Part shown: in pieces, positions 1-11,266 of the stretch
How positions within the stretch are numbered: position 1 is the stretch's first letter
Layout of the letters: each line of letters begins with the position of its first letter
Assembly (NCBI GenBank): GCA_027625915.1
Contig: JANTQA010000063.1
Location: forward strand, 1,178,001-1,242,000
DNA: 64,000 nucleotides
Direction: 5' to 3'
From: Anaeramoeba flamelloides
Taxonomy: Eukaryota; Metamonada; Anaeramoebidae
Translations under genes and position numbers: made by a program
The notes under the pieces: generated by a model
Told to the model about the DNA's origin: nothing
The model's input: the letters and a program-made list of their open reading frames with translations, nothing else
Database searches by the model: none

Positions 1-308
1 TTTATTTCAAGATTTATGTTTAAGGTATCTAAAATCTAACAAAATTATCTTGTTAAAAAATTATCACCTATTGTAAAGAAAGTAAAAATACTGGATGTGG
101 TAAAATGGTTTTAATGTGTATTAATTGTTTAAAATTAACTTTAATCAAAAACATACAAATCTAGATATAATTGTATCTAAATCCATTATAAAAAGAACTG
201 TTCTCGTATTAAAAATTAAAAAACTTTTATGTAAAAAAAAAAAATAATCATTAAAAAATATATTTATAAATGCATAATTTCAAAATTTTGGAAAACACTT
301 TTGAAAAT

Positions 309-1817
309 TTAAAATCTCGTAATTTCCCTTGAAATGTCTATAGAAAATTTGTCATTGGACAAATCAATAGAAGTGTTTTGAATTTCTTTCATCATTGAAG
401 ATGGGCCACAAGAAAATATCGCCATTTTTTTAAGACTGTGTTTTTGTGCCTCGACTGCAGAGTCTTGTATTACTTTTGAAATATTGGGTTTTTCAAATTT
501 AACATAATTAGGAATAGTATAATCTTTTTCAAGTTCCAATTTCTTTTGGCGGGTGACGTATACCTCTATTTGATATTTTTTGATTAAACGTGAGAATTGG
601 TCAAACTCTTTTTGAAACAATTCCAAATTTTGGAATTCTTTCATTACCCAATAAAATTTCAATTTTATTAAATTGTCGCCGAATTGCTTCTTATTTAAAT
701 CAATTAAAGATAGCATTAAAGATAAAACGGGTCCCACGCCACAACCACCGCCAATCAAAATTAAGTACCGATAGTCAAGAACAGATAATGTGGATGTGCC
801 GTGTGGCCCCTCGAGTATCACTTTCTTATTTAAAAAAAAGGAGTCTGGTGTTTCGACTATTTCCCTTGACCAATCCCCCAACGTTTTGATCAAAATTTTC
901 AATTGTACATTGCCCGTTTTGGCGTCTGGAAGCCTTGGTGGCGAGCAAATAGTTAAGGCGTGCATTTGGTATTTAGCAATTGAAGGAATGCAGAGCCTAA
1001 CCCATTGCATTGGTTCGTACGTGAAATTTTTGATTTCAATTATTAATAGTTTGGAGTCAGGGCGGTAGTTGCTGTCAGGTTTCCCCGTGCTGCTCTGTGA
1101 AATCACCTTGACAATTCTTCCCTTTTGGTAAAAAAAATATCGAAAGATCCTGTACAACAAGTCTGCAAGCCATAAAGCAAAGCCAAATGCGGCGGTGAAT
1201 AAAAAGGGCTTTATTGGGTGAGACAGGGCAAAGACTGGGACATAAATTAACGTTGCGGCGATGTGACTATAATAAAAGAACTCGTAGCATCGCTTTCGGT
1301 ATTTTAGTCCTCTTCGAAGGACATAAATAATCACCGCTGCAGAAATTGCAGACACGTTGTTTCTAGTTGTCGGGATCTGATCAGGCGACAAATTGACCAT
1401 TGGTAGCATGTTGATCATGATGGGCAAAAGATGAAACAGGCCATTGATGTAAACTAGCTTGATCGTGTGCTTTCCTGCTTTCTTATGCAGCCACAATGTA
1501 TGTTCATAAGAGATCTGGAAAAACTTGTGATGCAACGAATAATGTGTCACACATAAAAAGAGTGTCAAGGTGGTTACCTCACATAAGCTTTCGGTGATCC
1601 GATTCACAATTTTAAAAAAGGGTAAATGCAAGGAGGTCAGTAGTGTAAAGATGGAAAAAATTATCAGCACCCAAAAATAGATTTTGTAGAGTAAAAGATC
1701 TAAATTTGTTTTTAAGGAATTCTTCTTTGGACGGTTGGTCAAATACCTTTGGTGGAAAAATTGAAATCTTTTAGTTGAGTGGCTTGGGTATGGGTTTGAG
1801 ATTTGATTTTTTTGCAT
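309..1817 (-). CDS. Ferric reductase / NADPH oxidase-like flavocytochrome
   Basis: A 502-residue single-exon protein of the ferric reductase/NADPH oxidase superfamily. Such proteins pass electrons from NAD(P)H through FAD and membrane haem to iron or oxygen. About five to six hydrophobic segments lie between residues 45 and 230. Candidate haem histidines are H111, H117, H129, H185 and H200. The FAD-binding motif HALTICSPP begins at H286 (usual form HPFT). NAD(P)H-binding motifs follow: EGPHG at 336-340, a glycine-rich GGGCGVGP at 356-363 and CGP at 470-472. The protein ends in Phe, as many family members do. The start is a true ATG at 1817 and no upstream in-frame exon is needed. There is no EF-hand N-terminus. 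His spacing departs from the classical 13-14 residues: H185 and H200 are 15 apart, and the first pair is ambiguous. Whether it reduces metal or makes superoxide cannot be told. Confidence 0.9.
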   Translation of the reverse strand: MQKNQISNPYPSHSTKRFQFFHQRYLTNRPKKNSLKTNLDLLLYKIYFWVLIIFSIFTLLTSLHLPFFKIVNRITESLCEVTTLTLFLCVTHYSLHHKFFQISYEHTLWLHKKAGKHTIKLVYINGLFHLLPIMINMLPMVNLSPDQIPTTRNNVSAISAAVIIYVLRRGLKYRKRCYEFFYYSHIAATLIYVPVFALSHPIKPFLFTAAFGFALWLADLLYRIFRYFFYQKGRIVKVISQSSTGKPDSNYRPDSKLLIIEIKNFTYEPMQWVRLCIPSIAKYQMHALTICSPPRLPDAKTGNVQLKILIKTLGDWSREIVETPDSFFLNKKVILEGPHGTSTLSVLDYRYLILIGGGCGVGPVLSLMLSLIDLNKKQFGDNLIKLKFYWVMKEFQNLELFQKEFDQFSRLIKKYQIEVYVTRQKKLELEKDYTIPNYVKFEKPNISKVIQDSAVEAQKHSLKKMAIFSCGPSSMMKEIQNTSIDLSNDKFSIDISREITRF

Positions 1818-4800
1818 TTCTCTTGAAAAACCAAGTTGTGTGTATGGTTTGGAATTATTTCAATTAATTTTTTTTTTTGGATTGCTAAATAAAAAATAAT
1901 TATTTTCTTTGGATCAAAAAGATTTTTTCAAAATGTTCAAATAATACAAAAAACCAAATATTAGAGCAACTGTTTCGAGAATCAGACATACAACTACAGA
2001 GTCTTTTCAGGTAAATTAAAAACCTATTGGGTTGAAAGTCAAGTTTGGTATTTTGCTGGAATTTTAAATTCCTTCATGAGCGAAGGTTGTTCAAATTTGA
2101 CAAAAAAGAGTTTTGTCTATTCTGTTGTTAAAAGATAAGATCTTTCCACGACCAGCCAAAATGGAAAATGTTTCTTGATTTAAGAGAGTTTTTCCTCAAT
2201 GAAATTTGGAGTGAATATTTATTATAGGTATAATTCAAAAATAGAAGTTGGAATAAATAATAGAAGAACCATGAAATTGAATACCCTTAATAAGCAACCT
2301 GATTGCCTTCACAATTTGCCGTTTTCAATGAATTTGGATTCAGTTTTAGGCCAAATTGAAAAATTTTGATAAATCTAATAAATTGCGCACATTATAGAAA
2401 CAATTTTGATCAGTTGTGTTGGTTCAGCTCCTGGACTCAATGAAATTATATTTTGGTTTATTTAATTATTTTCCAAAGCTTTTTTCCAATAAGATGGTGG
2501 TCACAAAAAGAGTCTTATTCTCTCATTATTAATCTTAGTCACTGAACTACTTTATTTTATTCCTGTTAACCTCCAAGCTAAAAATAATCTCCAGAGTTAA
2601 ATTATTTTTCAAGGTGTTGAAGTAATGTAATTCAATTCACTATTTTCCTTTATGATTTAAAAGTATACTGAATTAAGGCAATATCAAAAATTACAAATGT
2701 AAGGATTTTTAATTGAAAACAAAAATTTTTTAGAAATTCTTGAAAAACAAAAGCGAATTTACAATTGGAATATTTTGATTACTATTGTTACAAGTTCTAA
2801 CCAATATATTTATAAGTCTTCTATCAGAAGAAGTTCAGTTTGTTCAATAAATCGTGTTGACTTTCATATATTTTTTTTCAAACTTTTACTGTTGTTTTTT
2901 CAAAAAAAGTGTTTTTCGGTGTTGTTATCCAACTTTTTTGATATTGTTTTCTTTTTTTACCAGTTGGTCGAAAAGAAAAGTTTTTAAGAATGTGTTTATT
3001 TTTAAAAAGGGGATTATGTTTTGTCAATAGTATTGTCATTCCCAAAGTCACCAAAGATATTATTTTTCAAATTTCACAAAAATATATTTCTTCTATTTTG
3101 ATTGAAAAATTGAAAGATCTTGATATAATCAATGAAAATTGATCTTTTTAGACATTTAATTTCCTCTTGTTATGAAAATTGCTGAAAATGAATTGGTTTT
3201 TAAATAATTTGGTCATTAAGCAAGTTCTTGACGAATTTTAATCATATAAACTCTCGGCTAATTAACTTTTGATTCAATATGAAATATTACTTCAACACGG
3301 ATTCTTCTCTCATCCGATAGAGGCAAAACTAAAAATAAATAAATAAAGTCAGCCAATTACAAGATATGATTTTAAGACGATTGACTAAAGGAAAAAAGGA
3401 AAATGAAATGAAATTTATTTTTCATTTGTTTAATAAAAAAACTCTGAAGAATTTATATATCATTTCTGCTTATTTGGAGATACTAGGAAAAAGTTTTTAA
3501 AAAATCTTTTTATCCATTTTATTTTTTTTTTTGTATTTAATCAAATTGAAAGATTTGGTTGTGGATTTTGGTGTTATTATGTTTAAATTTGGTTGAATTA
3601 GATCTCTTTTATAGTGTGATTGGTCTTGAAGGTTGTTGAAAAACACTTTGATAATATGATCTATTGTAAATATTGTTTGATTTGAAAGTATAGTTATACT
3701 TGAATTGTATTTTTTTATTAAACACAAAATAAAAACCAAAAATCATAGCTAAAGAAAAAAAGAAAATATTTAAAACAAAAACAGTTATTTACAAAAACAA
3801 TATATATAATTTTCAAAAACATACAAAAAACAGTTAACATGGGCTATTTAACAAACTGTAAACTATTATCTATTCAAATATTTTTTTTTTAGAACTAGAC
3901 GTGAAGAATTTTTAATTTCAATCCTTTTCAATGTTACATTCAAATTTGTTTCAAAATTGTTTGAACAAATTACTAAAATTTCAAAAAAAACCTAAATTAA
4001 AGATTATAAAAAGGCCAAATAACTCAAAGTTCCTAGAGGAAAATAAATATATTTTTAGTCATGGATATAATATAAACAGTCTCAAAATTATAAACCTGCT
4101 ATTATCCATTAATAAATGAAAATTTTTTATTTCTAGTTACCAAATATTTTACCTAAGGATATGATTGAAAAAACCCAAAGGTCTACACATACACAAATAA
4201 GAAAGGATATTTTTCAGAAATTTTATTAAGCTTCTTTGTTGGAGTTTGAGAGAAAATTCTGAGGACTTTAATTTGAGTATAAATGCAATCTGAATACAAT
4301 CATTTTTATCCTTCTATTTTATTTTGTATTCAAAATATGAACCCACAAGCAACAAAATGCTTATAAATTTGTAGAATTATTTGTAAGAATAGAGCACTAA
4401 GAAATCAATACCATATTGGCTTATTGTTTATACCCAGGTTGTAGGATCTTTTAATGTATATGCTGTCTTCTATAAAAAAAAATAAACAAGATTTTATTTT
4501 GAAACAGGATTAAAATTTCTAGCACATATTATTTTATTAAAAGTTCTTATATTTCCTTTTCTTTTAAATCTGATAGCCCTACTCTCACAGTATTCTCATC
4601 ATGTTACCTTTCTAAGATAAAAGTATTTTAAGTTTTTTTTAGATTTAACCCAGTAGAGATTTATTTTAAAGTTTAGTTTATATATATATATATATCCCTT
4701 TACACCCTGGATTTGCCCAATTTCATCAAGTTGAAAATAAAAGATTTAAAATGATATTTCTGTACTAATATATTTATTTAGTTATTTGTCTTTAATACAG

Positions 4801-6650
4801 ATATTAATTAAAAAACAAAAGTCCAAATAGTTCAAAGCTAAAGCAATTAGGTTATTGTATTTTTTTTTTTTTGATATTGAAAGACAAAATAATAATTATT
4901 TATTTTTTATATTTCTTAAAGATCTTTATTTTTTTTTTTTAATTTTTTGAATTAAAAATTTTCTGATAATAATAGTAATTAAAAACTAAATAGATTTCTT
5001 TTTTAATTATAAAAACCAACAACGCTGTTAATTTTATTATGAAAAAAATATATTTAAAGGTATAATATATTACTGATATTTTTTTTTTTTTTCAGACACA
5101 ATTTTAATAAATATTAATTCAAGAGAAAAATGAAATTCCTTTTTTTCTTTTGGTCGAAATTAAAAGTTTAGTATTAGTAATTTTCAAATAATTTCAATTT
5201 AAACAATAGAAAATACTTGAAAATATAACGAAAACAAAAAACAAATGTAAAATAATTTTATCTAATAGATTCAAAATAAATCAATAAAACTTTTATTAAT
5301 GGATTAAATAACCAACCCTAAATTTCAAAATAAAAATTGAAAAAAATAACCTTTTAATGTTATTTGAATATAATAAAAATAATCTTGGAAACCAGGATAT
5401 TTGTTTTTTGAATTTTGTTATTGGTATAAAGTTGAAAAAAATCTAGACAACAATTCGATTTGTAAATCTAAACGAATACAGATCCTTTCAAAATAAATTC
5501 TGATATATGTTCTCTTATTCAATAATATTGTTTATTTTATATCTAGATTTTAAACATTCAAAAATTCAAAATATTGTACAAAAATTAAAAAAAAAATCAA
5601 TATTAATCTGACTCGAAGTGTTGGTCAAATATTTTAAATTTTAAAACAATTAATTATTGAAATAAACTGAAAATTTTTTGAATAAAAAAAATCATTGTTT
5701 CTTTTTCATATTTAAGTTATCTTTTTTTTTTTATTTTTTTTTTAATTATTAATAATCCAATATATCTATTGGTACTGGATGGTAATCAATAGATAATTTT
5801 TTTTTTCTATATGGTGCTAAAATATCTGTTGTAATGAATAAATTATTTATAAAGTATTTTTGGCAATAGTGGTGTGCAAAGGGAGATCTTAAAGAAAAAT
5901 AGTTACGAGTATGATGTGTTTTAATGATTAAAACTAAGAAGTTTTTCTTGTTTAAACAACCTTTTCAAAAAATAAAAAAAAAAAAAATTTTTTTTTAAAC
6001 AATATTTAAATTTAAAATTAATGTAATCACAATAACCAAGAAATTTTTTTTTCAAGGTTGAAACCTTTTTTATGTTATTTTTTTATTGTGGGTTACAAAT
6101 AAATTTTTAATTAGAACTTTTTCTTTCTAATTTAATCGTTTATAAATTCTATATCTTATAATCCTTTCATAACAATTTGAATTAAAAGTTTTATTTCATA
6201 GGTAATTAGGCTTTTTTGGGTTTCAAGTGATATAATAATAATAAAAAAAAACCAATAGAGCAAAATTTATTGTAAAAAAATAATGTAATTTGACAATTTT
6301 TTGTATTATATTAAAACAAAAAGTCTAAAAATAAAGGAGATTTCTTATTTCGAATAAAATTACATTCCTTAGTTAATATTTTAAATTATTTTTATTAAAA
6401 CTAATTTTTTTTTTACAATTGCCCCTAAAAAACTTGTTTAAAAAATAAGTAGAATAATATAAACAAATCAAAGGATAGTTGATATCTATAAGAAATAAAA
6501 CCAATAAATAAATATATTTTCTCAAAAATTGAAAAACTCATGTTCTTGGTAACTATATTAAGAAAGGAATTTCATCAATTTCAAAATTAATTTTATTTTT
6601 ATATAGAAAAAGAGTGTAAAAGATATTATAAATCATATTCTAAATTTAAA
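1818..6650. other. Gene-free AT-rich region
   Basis: I see no convincing coding sequence on either strand. Short open frames at 2775-2987, 3497-3739 and 3931-4119 have compositions expected from random AT-rich DNA, with no domain or splice context. The stretch is rich in A and T homopolymers. A (TA)n run lies near 4680. Promoters of the divergent neighbours may lie at its ends but cannot be defined. Confidence 0.6.
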
Positions 6651-6654
6651 TAAT

Positions 6655-7420
6655 TTTCTAGTCAAGGTGTCACAGCTATAATGGCTGAATTATACATGTC
6701 TTTAGGGTTTAAATAGATATTCAAAGAAAAAATATAAATTTCTGAAAATTTCATGAAATTGAAATCACTTTTTAACACTTTTCTTTTTTTCAATTTTTTT
6801 TTGCCACTTAATTCATTTGTCAAAAATTTGTTTTATTGCAAGATCAAAAGTAACTTGAGAAAAACCTGTTACTCTAATTTTATTGAAAATATCTAAATGA
6901 TTGTTGAGAAATTATGTATTGTTATTGGAATTTTATTTGATCTTCAATTGAAGGTGAAAATGATACTGTTGTTTTTCATTTCTTTACATAGGAGAAAGGA
7001 GTTACACAAGAAAATTTATGATCAAATAAACTATTGTTCAGTCAAAGGAGCCCAGTTGTAATGGGCAAAATACACGTGTTTAAAAGGTTTGCATAGATAT
7101 TAAAAGAAAACTTTTATTTTGGAAATTTTCAAAAATGAAATTATTTTTTGACATTTTTTTTTTTTTTTTTTCGATTTTTTTTTTAAAACGTAATTCATTT
7201 GTCAAAAATTTGTTTTATTGCAAGATCAATAGTCACTTGGGGAAAATGTGTTATTCAAAGGTTATTAAAACCATGGAAATTATTGTTAAGAAATCATATT
7301 GATTTCTATTGCAATTCTATTCGATCTTTAAATCTTGATATTTGTTTAATAAATGTGAAAATTTCCCACTTCATTTTCTTTTCCTTTTTCAAATAAAGAC
7401 CACAAATACCAACCAACTTC
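6655..7420. repeat. Diverged tandem duplication, ~380 bp unit
   Basis: The segment starting near 6660 recurs from about 7040 in the same orientation. Shared landmarks are AATTCATTTGTCAAAAATTT at about 6808 and 7190, followed by GTTTTATTGCAAGATCAA, and the lead-in GTCAA-GG...TAATGG. The copies differ at many positions, so the duplication is not recent. The second unit begins with a TTCAGTCAAAGG motif that reappears inverted near 7720. The short open frame at 7199-7396 lies inside the repeat and is not taken as a gene. Confidence 0.65.
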
Positions 7421-7552
7421 GTTTGGGGACTTGATTTCTAAAAGAAAAGTATGGAAAATGAAGTTAAAAATGTTTCCTATTTATTATTCGAATTCTTAGG
7501 GCCCTATTGAGAAAAACAAACATCGTTGTTTTTCTTAATATGAGAAATAAGT

Positions 7553-7952
7553 ATTTGAGTTTTTCATTTTTTAAGAAAATCCATTGATTAATTAGTTTTC
7601 TTTCAGGCACATATTATAATTCTTTGATGTGTATTATTCTGTTTATTTCTTATTCGTTCTTCAAAGGTCAATTATATAAAATAATTGATATTTGAAAAAA
7701 ACGTTGGACCCCTTTGACTGAAACAGAGTTTAAAATTGCTATTTTTCTTTTTTTCTTCAATGTTACCTAAGAATTTTAGTTTTTTCAATTTTTAAGAGAT
7801 TTATTGATTAATTAATTTTCAATCATACGGATATAAACTATTCTCTAAACTGTATTAATCTGCTTATTTCTTATTTATTTTTTAAAGGCCAATTCTAAAA
7901 AATAATTGATATTTTAAAATTTTTTTGGGTTACTTTGAAAGAAACAATGATT
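7553..7952. repeat. Second diverged tandem duplication, ~190 bp unit
   Basis: The stretch at about 7553-7730 is repeated at about 7765-7952. Shared words include TTGATTAATTA, TTTATTTCTTAT and AATTGATATTT. The first unit ends in CCCCTTTGACTGAAAC, the inverted form of TTCAGTCAAAGG at 7037. The left and right duplications may therefore be the two ends of a nested, inverted-repeat-bounded element spanning about 6.66-7.95 kb. Nothing coding is visible inside. Confidence 0.55.
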
Positions 7953-8098
7953 TAGAATTAAAATGAAATTAGCATAATGGATCATGTAAAAATTTCAAAA
8001 TAAATAAAAAAAAATAAAAATATTTATGCTATTTAGGAATAAAATTATTAAAAGGTATTATTAAAAATAAAAGGTTAATTTAAAAAATAAATCAAAAA

Positions 8099-9385
8099 TT
8101 ATTTGATTGAAGAATAATCAGAACAAAATTCTATAACTAAGCCATAACTAGGCTTTTTGTATACAAAAGTAGAATTTTTTGTAAAATCTTCTGGTACATT
8201 AACAAACCGAGAAATCCAATTTAAAACTTCTGATTGTTCTTTTCCAAAATCTTTTAAATAAATGGTAAACACATAGGGCAAGACGATTTTTTTCGATTTT
8301 TCGTGGAATTTAATATGCTTGTTTAATAATTCCTTCACAGCAGAATCGATTTGGGTCTTTAGGGAATCAGGGTAGTAAACTCTAAAGGGCGATGATTGTG
8401 AATTGAAGTTTACAAAGCAGAAATGCAATCTTGTATCTACCTCTTCAAAGGAAAGTAATCCTCTTTCGTCATTTTCGCCAAAGTGTCTTTGTGGTGTTTT
8501 AAATCGGCCATCCTCGTTGCCCATCAGGATGCCATCTTTGATATCGCTGAGCGAATAATGGAAATTGCCAATTTTATAAATGCTTTCTGTTAAGAATTTG
8601 GAAAAAGAGGAGCGATCGGTCGGTGCCGATCTTGAAACTGCGGCATGTATTGCAAGCACGTTATATACATTTAAGAAAAAGCATAATCTTTCTTCCTTGG
8701 TCAAGTTATTTAAGAGGGAAAAGCTAACCTTTTGCAACTCCGAAGTGGCCAATTGGAATTTCTTGAATGGGATTGATTTAACTAAGGCATCGCAATCAAT
8801 TTGCTCTGTACTGATGGAATAGTTAGCGTTCAAGACGTCCATTAAATTTTCAGCCAAATTCAAGATCACCTTGCATGGGTTCCTGAGTTTCCCTTCAAAT
8901 TTGCATGCCAAATTTAACGCAGATGTGTTGACTTCTTCATAAACAAGGAATGCGTTACGTCCATTCGGCAAAAACTGATAAAAATTCTTTGGAGTAATTG
9001 TAATTAAGAATTCCCAATATAAATTTGAATTCTTGAAATTTTGAAACGATTCCTTTTCCATTTTTTCAAACACAAATTGCTGTGCTTCATCAAACATCTT
9101 TAAGGTAGCTTTCTCTTCTTTAATGATTTCTTCAATTTCCTTTGAAACTTCTTCTGGGAAATCTATTTCAAATAAAGATTCAGGCTTGACATATTTTTTA
9201 TATATTAAATTTGCCCATTCCTCCATATTCTCTTCACTTGCATAATTATGATAATCAACAATATCCAAATAAAATAATAATGGCTCGAATTTTAATTTTT
9301 CAGCTAGAAATTCCTTGAAATACTCAGTCCCTATTTTGATTTTTAATAATTCCCCTAAATTCTTAATATCACATTTATTCCTCAT
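8099..9385 (-). CDS. RGS domain plus DUF547 protein
   Basis: A 428-residue protein. Residues about 9-130 read as an RGS fold, which speeds GTP hydrolysis by G-alpha subunits: an early FKEFLAEKL helix, a FYLDIVDYHNY-like stretch and a terminal WEFL helix. Residues about 205-378 match DUF547, with the hallmark LCFFLNVYNVLAIHA near 234-248 and FGENDERGLLSFEEVDTRLHF near 302. DUF547 has no established biochemical role. The ATG at 9385 is the first Met. However, the frame stays open upstream for about 27 acidic codons to a possible acceptor (TAG) at 9456-9457, and a plausible donor GTAAAATT starts at 9551. A short 5' exon joined by a 96 bp intron is therefore possible, though I saw no ATG in it. 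RGS-DUF547 pairing is an uncommon architecture that I associate with amoeboid protists. Confidence 0.85.
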   Translation of the reverse strand: MRNKCDIKNLGELLKIKIGTEYFKEFLAEKLKFEPLLFYLDIVDYHNYASEENMEEWANLIYKKYVKPESLFEIDFPEEVSKEIEEIIKEEKATLKMFDEAQQFVFEKMEKESFQNFKNSNLYWEFLITITPKNFYQFLPNGRNAFLVYEEVNTSALNLACKFEGKLRNPCKVILNLAENLMDVLNANYSISTEQIDCDALVKSIPFKKFQLATSELQKVSFSLLNNLTKEERLCFFLNVYNVLAIHAAVSRSAPTDRSSFSKFLTESIYKIGNFHYSLSDIKDGILMGNEDGRFKTPQRHFGENDERGLLSFEEVDTRLHFCFVNFNSQSSPFRVYYPDSLKTQIDSAVKELLNKHIKFHEKSKKIVLPYVFTIYLKDFGKEQSEVLNWISRFVNVPEDFTKNSTFVYKKPSYGLVIEFCSDYSSIK

Positions 9386-9838
9386 TTCTAAGACTTCCGG
9401 ATCAACTTCTTCATCATTTTCGATCTCTTCATCGCCTCCTATTTCCCCCCTTTGTCTATTTTTTTAACAAGAATATTAAATAGAAAGTGATTCAATTTTA
9501 GGACATTATGATTATTAGAATTAAAGAAATTGAAAGTATTATTAATTTTACCTAAATAAATCTTTGAATTGCGAAATTTTATTTTTTTTTGTTCTTGTGA
9601 AATCACTACTATCCTATTTTTTGTTTTTTGTTTTTTGTTTTTTGTTTTTTGTTATTTATTTTTTATTGTATAAAGTGAATTTTTTATTGTTTGTGTTTGA
9701 TTTTGTTATTTTTTTTTTTTGGAAAAGAATTAACGAAAAGGGAAAGTTTTTACAATTATTAAAAAAATATCAAAAAATAATTATTTGAAAAAATTTATTC
9801 CTACACGAATTTCATTAAATTTTTATTATAATATAAAT
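9386..9838. other. 5' flank of the RGS-DUF547 gene
   Basis: This holds the possible 5' extension of the RGS-DUF547 gene (9386-9455) and a candidate 96 bp intron (9456-9551). A TTTTTTG microsatellite lies at about 9617-9655. The plus-strand open frame at 9564-9788 is made of this low-complexity DNA and is not accepted as a gene. Confidence 0.4.
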
Positions 9839-10019
9839 TTAAGGTCCTAGTCTCTCTTATTTTTTTTTTTTGACCAATTTCTAAATTAGGATTCCTTCTC
9901 TAGAAACATGTTTAATATTAAAAATAAACAGGGGGTTTCAAATCTAAGTAATTGGCAAAAAAATTTCTCAATCTCTATTAAATTTATCGAACAAAATTTA
10001 ATAGAGATTAGTCCCTTAA
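9839..10019. mobile_element. TTAA-flanked MITE, copy 1
   Basis: A 181 bp element bounded by TTAA on both sides (9839-9842 and 10016-10019). The left end reads GGTCCTAGTCTC and the right end, inverted, GGGACTAATCTC. It shares GACCAATTTCT, TTTAATATT-AAAATAAA and CAATCTCTATTAAATTT with copies at 18.8 and 34.7 kb. The right part is a hairpin: CTCTATTAAATTT pairs with AAATTTAATAGAG after a short loop. TTAA target sites are typical of piggyBac-type transposons. It has no coding capacity, so it would be non-autonomous. Confidence 0.8.
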
Positions 10020-10167
10020 CAAATAAAAAAATTTTCTTTGTTATTTTTTTATTTTATTTCTGTGAAAATACTTAATCCTCAAAACCAAAATAAACTATAT
10101 TTCAAAAATTCTGACTCATCTGAAATGATAAATTGATAGTTATATATATATGTAAAGATAGACTATT

Positions 10168-10860
10168 TTTCAAACAAAAGGGCACACCTCTCAAATCGTC
10201 AATACCATCGAATTTGATAGTTAATAAGATAATTACTTATTGGTGATTTTCATTTTAATTATTCATTTTTTCTTTTTTTTGCTTTTTTTATTTTTGGATA
10301 TTGAACAGTTGGAAAATGAAAAAACAAGATAAGAAATAAACGATTTGGAAATAATCTACCAGTGTATAAGTGGAAACAGTTTAAGTTTGATTTCGAATGA
10401 GCTAGAAATAGGAATTAAGAAAGACCATTATTGGATTGATGCATGGAATAAAGAAAAAAGAGAAATAAAGAAAAAGCATTCCAACAAAATATCAGATGAA
10501 TTGCTGCTTTATCTTGAAAATGAGACTTTAAAGAACAAAAGTTTGACATGTAAAGAATTATCAATAAAATGTAGAGAACTTTTTCCCAATTCGCCTTGTT
10601 CAAAGGTTTTTATGGGTTTTATAATTTTTTTCATTACAATTTACAAAACGAGATTTCTCATTTCAAATAAAAGGCCACACCAATTTTTAAAATATTGAAT
10701 TTTAATTTTTATTGTTTTGTTTTAATGAGTTTTAAAGATTCTTTGGGTGTTTTTTTTTATGTTTTATGGCGTTTCTTGGATTTTAGAATGATACTAAAAT
10801 TAATTTGATTCACTTATGAATAATTCTTGAAATTTTTTGTGCCCTTTTATTTGAAAAAGA
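10168..10860. mobile_element. Tc1/mariner-like transposon remnant with terminal inverted repeats
   Basis: The left end carries TTCAAACAAAAGGGCACA and the right end, inverted, TTCAAATAAAAGGGCACA (about 10845-10860). These terminal repeats are about 20 bp long. A third copy of the same motif, direct and slightly changed, sits at about 10660-10680. The last 200 bp (10660-10860) may therefore be a separate short MITE nested against the right end. The interior holds an open segment resembling the DNA-binding part of a transposase. Confidence 0.55.
10345..10614 (+). pseudogene. Transposase-like helix-turn-helix fragment
   Basis: About 90 residues read like two successive helix-turn-helix modules of Tc1/mariner-type transposases. 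The first contains ISGNSLSLISNELEIGIKK and the second LKNKSLTCKELSIKCRELFP. The frame opens with TTG rather than ATG. After CSK at about 10603 it turns into AT-rich filler and meets a neighbouring terminal-repeat motif, so the catalytic DDE part is missing. A GT at 10604 could be a splice donor but no partner exon was seen. I infer a decayed transposase. The family call rests on the fold pattern only. Confidence 0.4.
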
Positions 10861-10969
10861 GTTTAGATAGATATATATTTATTCTTTGGTATTCAAGAAA
10901 AACTAATTATTAAATCTCATTCATAAATTTCCTTTTAAATTATTTGAAACACACAAAACTCTGATTTTT

Positions 10970-11215
10970 TAGAAAAATTAAAAAAAAACTCAAAAACGAA
11001 AAAAAAAAATGGAAGCACAATTTTTGAAAAGAGCATTACAGATTTTTTGTTACTGAACTCTCAATTAAAACAAATTAACCAAGAAGATTTTTTGCTAATA
11101 ATTATTTTAATTTTAAAAGACATTACAGAGCCTTAATTTCTTAATCTTTATTGTTATTTTTGAAGATCTTTTTTTTTTTTTCCACTTGATCTTTCACATA
11201 AAAAGAAAAAATCCA
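10970..11215. repeat. Dispersed repeat shared with 59.9-60.1 kb
   Basis: This segment matches 59905-60125 in the same orientation. Common words are GCATTACAGATTTTTT / CCATTACAGATTTTTT, GAAGATCTTTTTT and a CCACTTGATCTTTC / CCACATGATCTTTC tail. At 59.9 kb the repeat directly continues the CTCCATTTC-type MITE, so both may be pieces of a longer element. Confidence 0.6.
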
Positions 11216-11266
11216 AAAAGAAAAAAAAAAAAACAATTCAAAATAGATTCAAAATCAATAATAATA

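Noticed and set aside
2775-4119. Three short open frames (2775-2987, 3497-3739, 3931-4119)
   Set aside because: Low-complexity AT-rich composition, no domain, no splice-site context; such frames are expected by chance at this base composition.
7199-7396. 65-codon plus-strand frame
   Set aside because: Lies in a tandem-duplicated repeat and is not kept open in the other copy; it begins at TTG.
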